Assembly (NCBI RefSeq): GCF_964275005.1
Contig: NC_092686.1
Coordinates: 40,335,511-40,399,510, forward strand
DNA: 64,000 nt
DNA from: Diadema setosum
Lineage: Eukaryota; Echinodermata; Echinoidea; Diadematoida; Diadematidae
Direction: 5' to 3'
Positions 26,801 to 38,800 of this stretch are shown one piece after another. Position 1 is the stretch's first letter; each line of letters begins with the position of its first letter. The notes beneath the pieces are model-generated. The model had not been told where the DNA came from. It ran no database searches and worked only from the letters and a program-made list of their open reading frames with translations. A program made the position numbers and the translations under genes.

Positions 26801-29800
26801 AAGTCTGACAAGTCTGACATAACAATTCATTTCCTCAATCGCTCCAAGCATTGCATCCACTTGCATTTCTCTAACCCATTGATTCCTGGGGGAATTTGGC
26901 TGCAGACATATATCTTCCTGCCATCATTAGCATAAAATTAGCACTAGCACCTTTGTGTCTGTTATTGGAGAGAGATTGGGTGGAACTGGATGAAGTTGTT
27001 ACATTTGCACAGAGACGAATCAGAAAGGAATATACATACATTTTCCAAGATTGGAGAAAACAGAAGCTTGAGTTTTTTGCAATGTGATGTCAATTAAAGG
27101 ATTATTATAAAGTGGGCTATCGAAAGAGACTTTGAAAATTCTGCAACCAAAGCAAAACTGTAAAAGGTCCAAATGATTTTTTTTTTACTCCACCTTTTTT
27201 TTGAATCAATTCAATTTGCTTTATTTCCATGCAACAAAAGGATACATAATACAAAGTATGCATTTGACAAATTATATCATAAAGCAATTTGTTAGAAGTA
27301 TAAGTCAGAAAGTGTAATACAAATTATATGTTCAAAAAAATTTGAAAATTCTGCAACCAAAGCAAAACTGTAAAAGGTCCGAATGATTTTTTTTTTTACT
27401 CCACCTTTTTTTTGAATCAATTCAATTTGCTTTATTTCCATGCAACAAAAGGATACATAATACAAAGTATGCATTTGACAAATTATATCATAAAGCAATT
27501 TGTTAGAAGTATAAGTCAGAAAGTGTAATACAAATTATATGTTCAAATGAATATGATAGATGATGAGAGAAACAATGCATGTACTGCACTTTGCAATGAT
27601 GACGAAAGTGAGTATAGCGATGGAAAAAGAGTGATATTACTGAAAAGCGGAGCTTGCAAGATGTGGATCACTCAAAAAACAATATGCCAATAACATTTGT
27701 ATCCAAACTGTATCTATATACAGTTTATGCTTTTTAACTGTATGATGGAGGTTATATAAAAGCATATTGCATATATCACACCTTTTTAACATAATAACTT
27801 TCAACAGCAAAAAATAAAATAAAATAAAATAAAATGCAGTCTCTAACTACAGAAATGCGGGTTCTAGGATTCAATGGGTTAAACACATACGTCCACAAAA
27901 TCCCATTTGTGTGTGCTCCATCTTTGCTGTGTGTAATAAGTGGATTTAAGATTCGATACTCCCAAACCATAATTGTATTTCTAGAATTCTGAAAACCTTC
28001 TACTGTGCCTGCATCCTTATGGAATTTTCTCCACACCCCAACAGAAACTGTGTGAGCATGACATTCTCTGAGAAGTTTTCAACTTTCAGGAAGTTGCTAA
28101 AAAGCCTTTCAAATGTTTGGCAATTTAGTCAAATTTGATGCTGAAGTGTGTCTCATTTTCTTACTCTCTGATTGATTAGGTTCAGCTACTTCTTGGAAGT
28201 ATATGCTGCAAATGTCAATATTGTTTAGATTAGAAGTACATATAAAGTGTAAATGTTGTACTTTCTGTATATGAGATAACATGGGCATAGTATCCAATGA
28301 TCTCTGGCTAGACAAAGCTCTGTCAAATTATGTGATAATAATGTCATGGGTCATTAGTTGTGTAAAGTGTGTTTTACAGTGTATCTTTATAGCATAGAAA
28401 GTGGTGTTGCAGAGACTAAAGGGAGTATGTTAACTATGTGTGTACGTTGTTGAACTCACTACAGATTGTAGCTTCATGTCCTTTGTGTTATCACAAAACC
28501 TGCATCTCCGTAGAATGGGATTGGCTATGGCAGAATAAAGAAAAAGATAGAAAAACCTTAGGCCTATACGCAGCGATGCCCTTGTATGTAATAGACACTG
28601 TGGTTCTTCCACATTCAATCAAGTAGTTATTGATCAGTGTACTAAGAAACAAGTACATGATTATGATTGGAGGCTGTGTGTTTGAAGCCCAATAAGTAAA
28701 GTATATGACTTCAATATTTACTTTCAGTATTTGCTAGGGCTGTTCAAATACAAACTAATAACCAATACAATGTTGTGTGCTGCGTAGTAGAACTCCACCA
28801 TGCCCCCGTGCAGATAAATATTTACAGGTCGGAAGTGGAATCTAATTTTGCGGAGTGGTGTGGGGAATGCAGATGGAAGTAAAATCAATAAAGTCCACAT
28901 GCTGTGTCTCCAAGTGAGGGCAGATAGTTTAAAGGACCACTCCAGCCTCGTGAAATACAAGATTACAAAAATAGGATACGTTTGAGACAGCTTGAAGATG
29001 ATTTGTGACTGGGATATTGCTGATAGATCTATGTGATACAATGATATAGCAGAGTGACTGACTGGGTTTAAATTACATTTGCCTGTGCTTTTGAGGGATT
29101 TAGTAATTTATTCTTTATAGTGATATTTTTGGTAGAGTAATAATGGAGTATCATTTAGTGGTATAAGGCGTAATAGAAATTAAAGTGCAATGGCTAGAAT
29201 CTAAAGCATGATTTGTACATTTTGTGATAAAATTATACATTGCATTCAAGGGAACGTCCTAAATTCTTCACCCATCACTTTAGCCATTAACACTCCAAAC
29301 TGATCTGTGGATTTTTTTTTTTTTTTTTTTTTACATAAACACTGTCACTCCAAATGTTGTGTTTGATTTCTATCAAAATTGACCATTGCGTGTTGAAACA
29401 AGGAGGTACTAGGCAAGCCTAGTACCTCCTTGGTTGAAACAAGGAGGTACTAGGCAATTAGAATTTCAATGTTTACTAATGTGTGTGTGTTTTAATTATT
29501 CTTTATTTGGTGTAGGCTACATGTATGTCTTCCTGGTTATTCCAAGAGCATAGAGTATTCTACTTTGTCAGGCAAATGTGACAATCTGACCAAAGAATGG
29601 AATGGTACGGTAACAATAGCCTGCAAGTCGTAAGTTTAATTCATATTTGTTCACTTCTATGCGGGGATTATTCTGCCATCTATGAAGGCTTCTATCTATG
29701 ATGTGTTACAGTGTTGTCACTGGAAGGCAGGACGTGATAATCCCTCCCAACTCAACAGAGAGATGTGCTCAAACGAAATTCTTTTTTTTTTTCTGTTGAG

Positions 29801-32800
29801 TATCACAGATTGATATCTGTGTCTTCTATTTGAGATGTTTGGAAATGTTCTGATGGAAAATCAGGGCTTCTTTTATTTTTCCGTCTCTCTGTCTGTCTGT
29901 CTGTCTCTCTCTCTCTTTTCTCTCTGGATTCTTGAGACACAGTTTTCGTTACCCAGACTAATTAGAGTGCAGTGCCAGATGGATTTCAGTTGTATCAATT
30001 GCACGAGAGGCCAAGCTAAGCATTAGGGGTTGCCTTCTACCCAGAGCTGTTTCCCCAACGAGTTTGTAGACCTGCTTCCTTCTTCCCCATCATACATCAT
30101 CTCAATTCTGAAGCAGACTGGGGCTCGGTAGAGAAGGAGAATGAAATTATGACTCATCATGTAAACATGTGATACTATTTTGCTCCAAAGTCTGCACATA
30201 CGCTGTATGCATCAAGGAATTGTAACATTCTCATCCTGTGCTGAGTATTAAAAGGATGCTTCAAGTATAAAGACACATCAACATAGTGAAAGAAACAACA
30301 ACAACCAAACAGATGGGCAGGGCATCCAGCCATAAACACAGGGAAATTTCTCAACTCAATCACTGAGCGGTTGTGTCTTCTAACATACACGATGACGTCA
30401 GTTATCTATCATATGGTACAAATGTCGCTTGATCCATTTCCCATATTAAAGTTTGTTGAAATCTCAAGGTCTGCTCATGAACAACGCCACCTTTAAATCC
30501 CTGCATGATGACCATTTGATGAGGAGAATATACCCACATCCTTTTTGCAAACATGATGAAAAGGTATTGGATTGAAAGTACAAACCCCGTATTTAAAAAC
30601 CTTCACAGTGATGAAAGTGCATATGACATTGAACATTCCAACGTAATAACCTGAGATGTTCTCTCCTTTTTCTTTTCTCACTTTTTATTCCTTCCTTCCT
30701 TCTATCCCTCTCTCTCCTTCTGTCTATCTTTCTCCTGCTGCTTTCTTTCTCTCTCTCTCTTTTCTTGTCCTCCGCAGGAAGTACAGAGCCAGAAAATTAC
30801 GAGGTGAAGGTGAACAAAGATGAACTCAGGGAAAGACTCACGCCTATGCAATATCAAGTCACACAGGAGAAAGGCACCGAAAGGTAATGAGAAGATGAGA
30901 GTGAAGGGCTGATGATAGACACAAATTCTGAAAAGAAAAAGAAAAATTGAGATAATTATGATGTCAGTAGAAAAGATGAAATGAGTAAGGTGTTTACAAA
31001 GTCGTTTGAAGTACGCATCTATAGATGCTTGTTTTTGTGTATAAATTTTCAGTTTATCAGGCACAGTGTGCTCTGTCATATGTTTGATATTGCAGTAAAA
31101 CTAATGTATATAGGATGGGGGAGAAAATTGCACGATAACATGACAAACTAATAGTAGAGCAACTAGGTTCATGCATATTTTATAAGATTTTATTCCTACA
31201 AATCTGATATTGAGAATAAGTACTTGCCCTTTTAATGATATAATGTGGATTATTTAAAGAAATTTGACATTACTTCACAATCTTGCTTTTGATTCTCTCT
31301 GGAGGTGGTCTCTGGTATCTTGGCAAAGCACAATTTTATTCATCATTCATTGTATTGTAACTGTAAGAATGTTCTTGGCATAGGTAGATGTAGTACAAAG
31401 AAAATGAATTAAATGCACTGAACAATAAGCACCATTGGCCACCTATGTTAAAGAGAAATCATACCCTGGATGCATATAAATGTTTTTTTTACAAAATTTG
31501 ATGATACAGTCAAAAAGATTTTTTCCAGTTCCTGTGGATTCGACTTGGGGGAGGTTGACTGCATAGTCAGTTTAAGAAATTTCATCATCTCAGATTGATC
31601 TCTGATAAGCAGACCCCCTTCTGCAGTAGGTTGCTATAGACGTGCGACATTTAACTGCGAGTCCATAACATACTCCTACCAGACTTGATATTCTATTCAG
31701 GTCATGTGACCATAATGTGCATCTTTATCTCTCCCAAGGGCCTTCACCGGAGAATACTACCAGATGAAGGCTAATGGGGACTACCACTGCATCGTCTGCG
31801 ACGCCCTCCTCTTTAGGTGAGTCACCAGCCTTAATGATTTGTACTTAGTATTCGGCTGCTTCCTCCGAAGGCTTTTTTACACACATACCCACCGCTGGAG
31901 CGTAATCAGCATGCTCACATTGCAGATATAAGAGCGAACAGTCATCTGTCAGACAGACGTGATAGATGTTTCTGTCCTAAAGCAAGCTCTGTAGTGCATG
32001 TGACTGCAGTGCTGCCTTTTTACAGCTTTTTGTGATTCTGCTCATCAATTATACTCACAGAGTTTGTTTGAATCATTATCAAATTTGCTTGAATTGCAGT
32101 CTACTTTTGTCTAGGCATACTTAACAGGAATCAGCACCTAGTTGTAACTATAATCTGGCTGTTATGAGGTGCTTGTTGAGGTTGTTGGGTTGTTTTTTTT
32201 TTTTTTTTTTTTTTGGGGGGGGGAGGGTTGTAGACCTTGGGTACTGATGTTATAAAATATGCAGACATTTTTTTTCTGCCTCTGTTTCTGTTGTTTGGTG
32301 GCTCTGTCTCATTTGTGATATTTGCAAATCTTTGTAGACATTCCAGTATTTTCTGCAATATTTGCCAATTGGCATCTTGTAGAGAAAAAAAAAATACATT
32401 GGGGAAATGGATATACAGTATGTGTACTTGAGAATGTATATAATTGTGTGTCAGCTGGTGTAATGTGAGACATAGCTAAAAGTTTAGATGCATTGCTTTT
32501 CCTGTCAATTAAACACACTCTGTGCCCTGTAGCGTGAGGATGAATGTGTTTGCACAATATGTATGTACTCATAGACTATGTACTTTAAAGGCCCCTTTTG
32601 ACTCCATTTTACTCCATTGGCTCACCACTATTGGATAAGCAGTTTTCAGCAGCTTTTTTTTTTCTTGCAACTTTAAAGAATGTGATGTCAGTCACAACAG
32701 AAGACATAGCAACAATCACAATGACATCACTACACATATATTCAGGTAACCAAGCTTTTGCAGAAGCTCAGACCAGACATGCTTGACATTTCAAAAAGTT

Positions 32801-35800
32801 CTAAAGTTTTAGATGTTAGTGTGTACTCGTATGTATTATCAAGTCCCTGACCAGTGTATATTTATGATTTTTAAGTAATAATATTTGAAAGAATGTGATA
32901 AGGGACTATGCATTGCATTTTTTCATTAATTTGTTTAAATTGAGTGATGGTGGTCAGGAAAAGTTATTTAATTGAATGGTTGATAATGTCCAAGCTGACA
33001 TTGTTTTAATTCAGATTGCTATTCATGTATAGCATGATTCAGTATAAGTATGATGTGTTTAGGATTCTCCCATATCATTTTAAAAGAAGATCAAATTCTC
33101 AACTGTATACTTACCTCAAGATTTTATCTTAGAATGTTATCAGATTGATATCTGTACACTTTCCAAGAAATCATTTTCTGCCCTTTTTTAGATTTTTTTT
33201 AAAATCATTTTTTTTTCTCCACCCACTTTCTGCAGGTCCTCGGACAAGTATGACTCGGGGTCAGGTAAGGTCAATGGTTCAATATGTTTAGATTATCATA
33301 GGGTGTGTTCGAGCGCTCTCCTAAAGCGAACTGTACCGTACCGTACCCGCACCAGAGGAGCGCTCGAACGCTCCTAAAGTGTACCGTACCGTACTGTACA
33401 GAGCTAAAAGTGGACCATTTCCCGATGTGCTCCAAAAGCGTACCAAAGCGTACCAAAAGTTTGCTGTAAAGCATGCGCATGTCATGCGCACACGTCACAA
33501 TGCAAAGACATTTCTCTTTGTTCAGGACAGCTGTAAGTAGTTCAAGCGCCCGGTGGATGACATTCTTGCTACAAAAATGCGTGACCTTTTGTAAAAATAA
33601 CACGTGAGGTACGCTTTCTTGACAGAGTGCTCGAACACTTCAAATCTGGCACAGTCTGGTACGGTACGTTTTGGTTCAGTTCGCTTTGGTTCGCTTTAGA
33701 GCGCTCGAACGCACCCTAAGTCAAGTTGTCCAACATTCTATTGTGATATGGAATCACAGCCCTATCGAATGTCAGAAGCAGACTGGAACAAAATGAAACT
33801 AGACTCGGAATTTGTCAAGTGGCTGACAAATTAGGTGATCCGATTTTTTTAAAATCAATGATTCGAGTTTTCACCTGAGATTACGGACATTGGTCGTGTG
33901 ATGTTTGGATTCTCATTTTGAAAAGGGAGTCAGACCTGCCATCTTGGGTACCGAATTCCGTATACACTATCAAAGATGCAGAATGAAGTATATTTGACCT
34001 TTGACCCCACTTTGCACCCCCAAGATGGCATCTGAGCAAAAAGTGGTTATTTTGTGAAATGATTCTTGTACCATGGTCTTTGCGTGTGCAGAATATGGGA
34101 AAGATAAGACATGTATTTACCAAGATACAGGATGAAACATTTAAGACCTTTGACCCTAATTTACATACCCAAGATGGTGTCTGATCAAGTAGTTGTTATT
34201 TTATGAAATAATGTACGTAACATTAACTAAACATGTGCAAAATATGGGGTTGATAGGGGCTATTTTTTTTTTGAGTTATTGCAAAGAACATTGGAAAAAG
34301 AAAGAAATATGAAAATACATCGAAGATAATCTTTAATTTCAACCACGTTTTTGGACGTGATCCCGACACCATATGAAAAACAAAGGGAACATGTACGATA
34401 GCGCAAAGTCTCAGCTACAACATATTAAAATCTGGGAGAAATTCACCGAAGGGTAAGTGAGCTAGTGCTCGATAAAGACAATCATGTCAATTTTCACATC
34501 TAGAAAAATTCCCTCCCATAGAGATAACATGTCATAACGAAGATAAAGAAAGAAATACATATGACCTTTGACCCCGATCTGCACAGACAAGATGGCATCT
34601 GAGCAAAAAGTAGTTATTTTGTGAAATGATCCTTGTAACACGGTCTTTACGTGTGCAAAATATGGGGAAGATAGAACATGTATTCGTCAAGATACAGGAT
34701 GAAACATTTAAGACCTTTGACCCTAATTTACATACCCAAGATGGCGTCTGATGAAGTAGTTGTTATTTTATGAAATAATGTGCGTGACATGAACTAAACA
34801 TGTGCAAAATATGGTGGTGATAGAGTATGTTTTTCTTGAGTTATTGCAAAGAAAGTTGGAAAAAGAAAGAAATATGAAAATACATCGAAGATAGGCTTTG
34901 ATTTCAACCAAGTTTTTGGACGTGATCCCGATACCGTATGAAAAAATGAAGGGCACACTTAAGATAGCCCAAAGTCTCAGCTACAACATATTAAAATCTT
35001 AGAGAAATTCACCGAAGCATAGGTGAGCTAGTGCTCGAAAAAGATAGTCATGTCAATTTTCATTTCCAGAAAAACTGCACTCCCATTAAGATAACACGTA
35101 AACTGGTCAAATTTGACAAGATTACTTTCAATCCAATATTACGAGGTGATGCCGTCATCTAATCAAAATGGTGTTATTATATTAATGAAAGAGCATTTAG
35201 TAAGCTACAACATACTGAAATCTGGGTGAAAATTGGCCAAGGATAAGTGAGATACGCTCGAGTGAACTTGTAATTTGATGACGTAATTTTGAAAATTTGC
35301 TCTTTTTACTTTATTAAGAAATTTGATATCTTTTAATCATTTTTCCAGCATCGCCAACCCATGAAATGACATGTACAACTCATCAGCTTTCAGAATATGT
35401 AAAGAAAATGGGGGGTCACCGTCCATCCTGACGAGTAAAATCGGATTTAAAATTGGCGGTTTTTTGGCATTGTTGCACTGTATATCGCCATTGACGCGCG
35501 CGCGGAATTTCAACTTTGACGGACCCGTATGACGTCATATTGAGTCGGATTGACTTGAAACTTGGTAGACATATTCCCTAACATTTCAGGCAGGCGATAA
35601 GTGTGAAAAAACGGGAAATTTCTATTGCATATGAGCTGTGCGTGCGTATATGCGCGCGCGCGTACGCGTCCGTAAATTTTTTTCAATTTTTCAAAAAATG
35701 CTCTAAATGGTCTGAAACGTGTGCAAAAAAAATTTGAGCTCGATTTGAGAATACAAATATTTAAACGCGCGCGTACGCGCACGTTTTAAGGTATAGATGA

Positions 35801-38800
35801 ATTTTGAGAATATGAATAGAATGCGCTTGACTTGAAATATATGTGACGTAAATTTCATTGAAAAATTCCATTCCATGAATGAGATATGATTGAGAATGTG
35901 TTTTCATATAATGACGTCATAGTGACGTCACGGTCGACTGATCACTTTGATTTTAGTTCGATTGCCGTCTTTTCGAGACGATACATATATGGTATAAGTT
36001 TGAAATTGATAGGAAGAGGACTTTCTGAGCTAATCGATGCACAACTTTTGGGGAGAAAGAAGAAAAAGAAGAAGAAAGAATCCGTACAAAAACAGAAGGT
36101 GATCCGAGAGGATACTCGGATCACCTAATTATTTCATTGCATTGTGAGATAAGACTGCAATCCTACGTTTTAGATGTGTGACCATCTGACCAACACGTTA
36201 GTTCATTGGATTCCTTCTCTTGTTTAGGATGACCACAGATATTATATGACCACACATTGGGAGGTGCTGGGAACTACTATGATCTCGGCGTGCCTGCTCT
36301 ATTATTAGGTGATACGCTATCAGCGTATCACCTATTGTGATTGTCAAAATCTCTCTTTATTTCTTTTTATTCTTCTTTCTTTCTGGACAATTTTGTGTCA
36401 TCAATATCTCAAGAATGACATTACGGAATAACATGACATTTTCAGGGAACATGTCTCATGACAAAATCTAGCCACAATAAGGTTTTCATGACAGTAACAT
36501 ATCTATGACGTCATCTAGGCGCCATTTTGTGATTTTCGGACCATGTTACATGATCGATCATAACTTCATAACTAAAGGTCATTTCTGTATCATTTTCGGT
36601 GGACATTAAGTTCAGGTCACGCTCTATCTTACATTTTAATGCTAATTACCTAGGACATTATTACGGGCGCGTACGCGCGCGTCAAACTTTTAAAAGGCTC
36701 AAAACAACTTACCAATGGGAAATCTCGAAGTTTCAGACAATTTTAAGCGTTTCGCGCGTTCGCGTCCGTCCGCACATTTTCGCGCGTAGTGCGCGTAGAC
36801 AAAATGAAAATGCACATTTTTTGACAGATTTGGATTCCTGATACATTAAGCAATAATATCCTTTGATTTCCGATCAATTTTGACCTATAACAAAGGAATG
36901 CGTTGACGTCAAAGTTGAAATTTCGTGTGCGCGTCTATGTGCAAATATAGCGAAAAACATGTCTTTGTTTATTTCGCCATAGCTCTTTAAAACGTCTGGT
37001 TACCCTATGTTTTTATTGCATATTACAAAAACATATGAATTGGAAATAACGTTTCAAGTATCAATATCTCCATGAATACATTATGACGTCATCATATCAT
37101 CATCTGAAATCAAAAAAGTGGAATTGATTTTTTTAAGGTACTGTTTCTGACATTCATTTGCTCGTATCTCTGTTGTTTAAGCTCAATATTATCCCAAATT
37201 CAGATATGTTGTACTTTGAACATTTACCTTTCAAGTCCATGTCATAGATTTGAAACTTGATGACGTCATCATGCTTTAAATTGTGTTTAAATGTAAAGAC
37301 GCAAAATCGGACAAGTTTACGTGTTATGTCTATGGGAGGTGATTTTTTTAGAAACCATGCATTGACTTGACAACGTTTAAGCACCTTTATCTCAGCTGAT
37401 TTTGCTTCATTTCCTCTGAAACTTAAGTATGTTGTAGCTGTGACAATAAGCTGCAGTAATCATGCATTTTATTCTTTGAAATCTCCTCATGAGGTTGACA
37501 ATTTTGCAATTTAAAACTGAAAATGAGAATGGAATGCGGACGAAATGATTCCTGATTCGTCTTTCACGTACATAAGTTTACGTTCCTCTAATTTTCTCGT
37601 CGAGACATATGGCCGAGTGGTTAGAGGCGTCGTCTCAGAAACGTGAGGTTGCACACGTACGGGTTCGATCCTCACAAGAGCACGAAAGAAAATAATTATT
37701 TTTTTTTTTACTTTTTTTTTCTTCAATGGAGTACTACACCTTCGTCCATGTAGAAATCACATTTGCATGTAAACACACCTATACGCACACACTCACACAG
37801 TATACCTTTGTTTTGCGTTGGAGACTGCATTACTTCGACTGCTGCAAAATTTTGCAGGCTGGGCTTTTCGTCCATGTAGAAATCACATTTGCATGTAAAC
37901 ACACCTATACGCACACACTCACACAGTATACCTTTGTTTTGCGTTGGAGACTGCATTACTTCGACTGCTGCAAAATTTTGGAGGCTGGGCTTTTTAAACT
38001 GATATAGTATATTGTAACAAAATGAAATTTGTTCATACCAATTCAGTAACACAATGTAGTCGTGGTTACTTTGTGCTGATTTATACATGTAACAAGCTAT
38101 ACATTGTAAAAAAAGGTATTTGCATTGTTCCTTTAAGTCAGTCTTCTGTATTGATGATTATTTGTCAATTAGTGGTTTTTGTGGAGTTTCAGACAGTGAT
38201 AAAAAGTATGGATGATAAGTGCAGCGATAATTCCTACAGTTAGTTCAAAGTTGTGTTACAGATGTTTGATACATGCATTTAGCATTGTGTGTGTATATAC
38301 GTGTGTATACAGGTTGGCCATATGACACATTCTAGACAAATAATCTTAATTAATTAGCAAACGTGATCAGCTATGGAACTGAATATGGTACTGATGTATG
38401 ATGTTAATGATTCTAATTAAACTGTGATGAGTTTAAAGGGATAGCATAACTGTGTGTAAAAATAAGGCAATTATAAGGAAATTTTAGGGGAATTTGATAA
38501 CCATGCCTATAATAATTTCATACAGGTACTAATGTCTGCCTCATATTCGTGCGATAGATCGTCATGTCAATAGCAAACTGACAACGTACGATGAATGTGT
38601 TATATATTGAACAATTGTCTTTCAAGTCCATAACGTTCCCCATATTTTCTCGTCGAGACGTATGGCCGAGTGGTTAAAGGCGACGTCTCAGAGACGTAAG
38701 GTTGCGGGTTCGAACCTCACAAGATCACGAAACAATATACTTAGCTATTTTACTGTTTTTTTTTCTTCAATTTTGTATTACATATTCGTCTATGTAAAAA

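Larger units (their letters stand above)
27547..30777. other. MSRB3-like intron 1, 3' part
   Basis: AT-rich with (AAAAT)n at 27809-27834, a GTCT/CT tract at 29883-29920, the hairpin at 29399 and the pyrimidine tract before exon 2. No further exon seen. Confidence 0.5.

Noticed and set aside
35510..35782. 90-residue ORF with RVRA repeats, minus strand
   Set aside because: Comes from alternating CG sequence inside a mobile element; no protein family recognised.
37723..38088. 121-residue ORF with an internal protein repeat, minus strand
   Set aside because: The protein repeat simply reflects the 126-bp DNA tandem duplication; no known motif.
37608..38730. Functional tRNA genes
   Set aside because: A and B boxes are good, but acceptor stems do not pair and anticodon arms are irregular.
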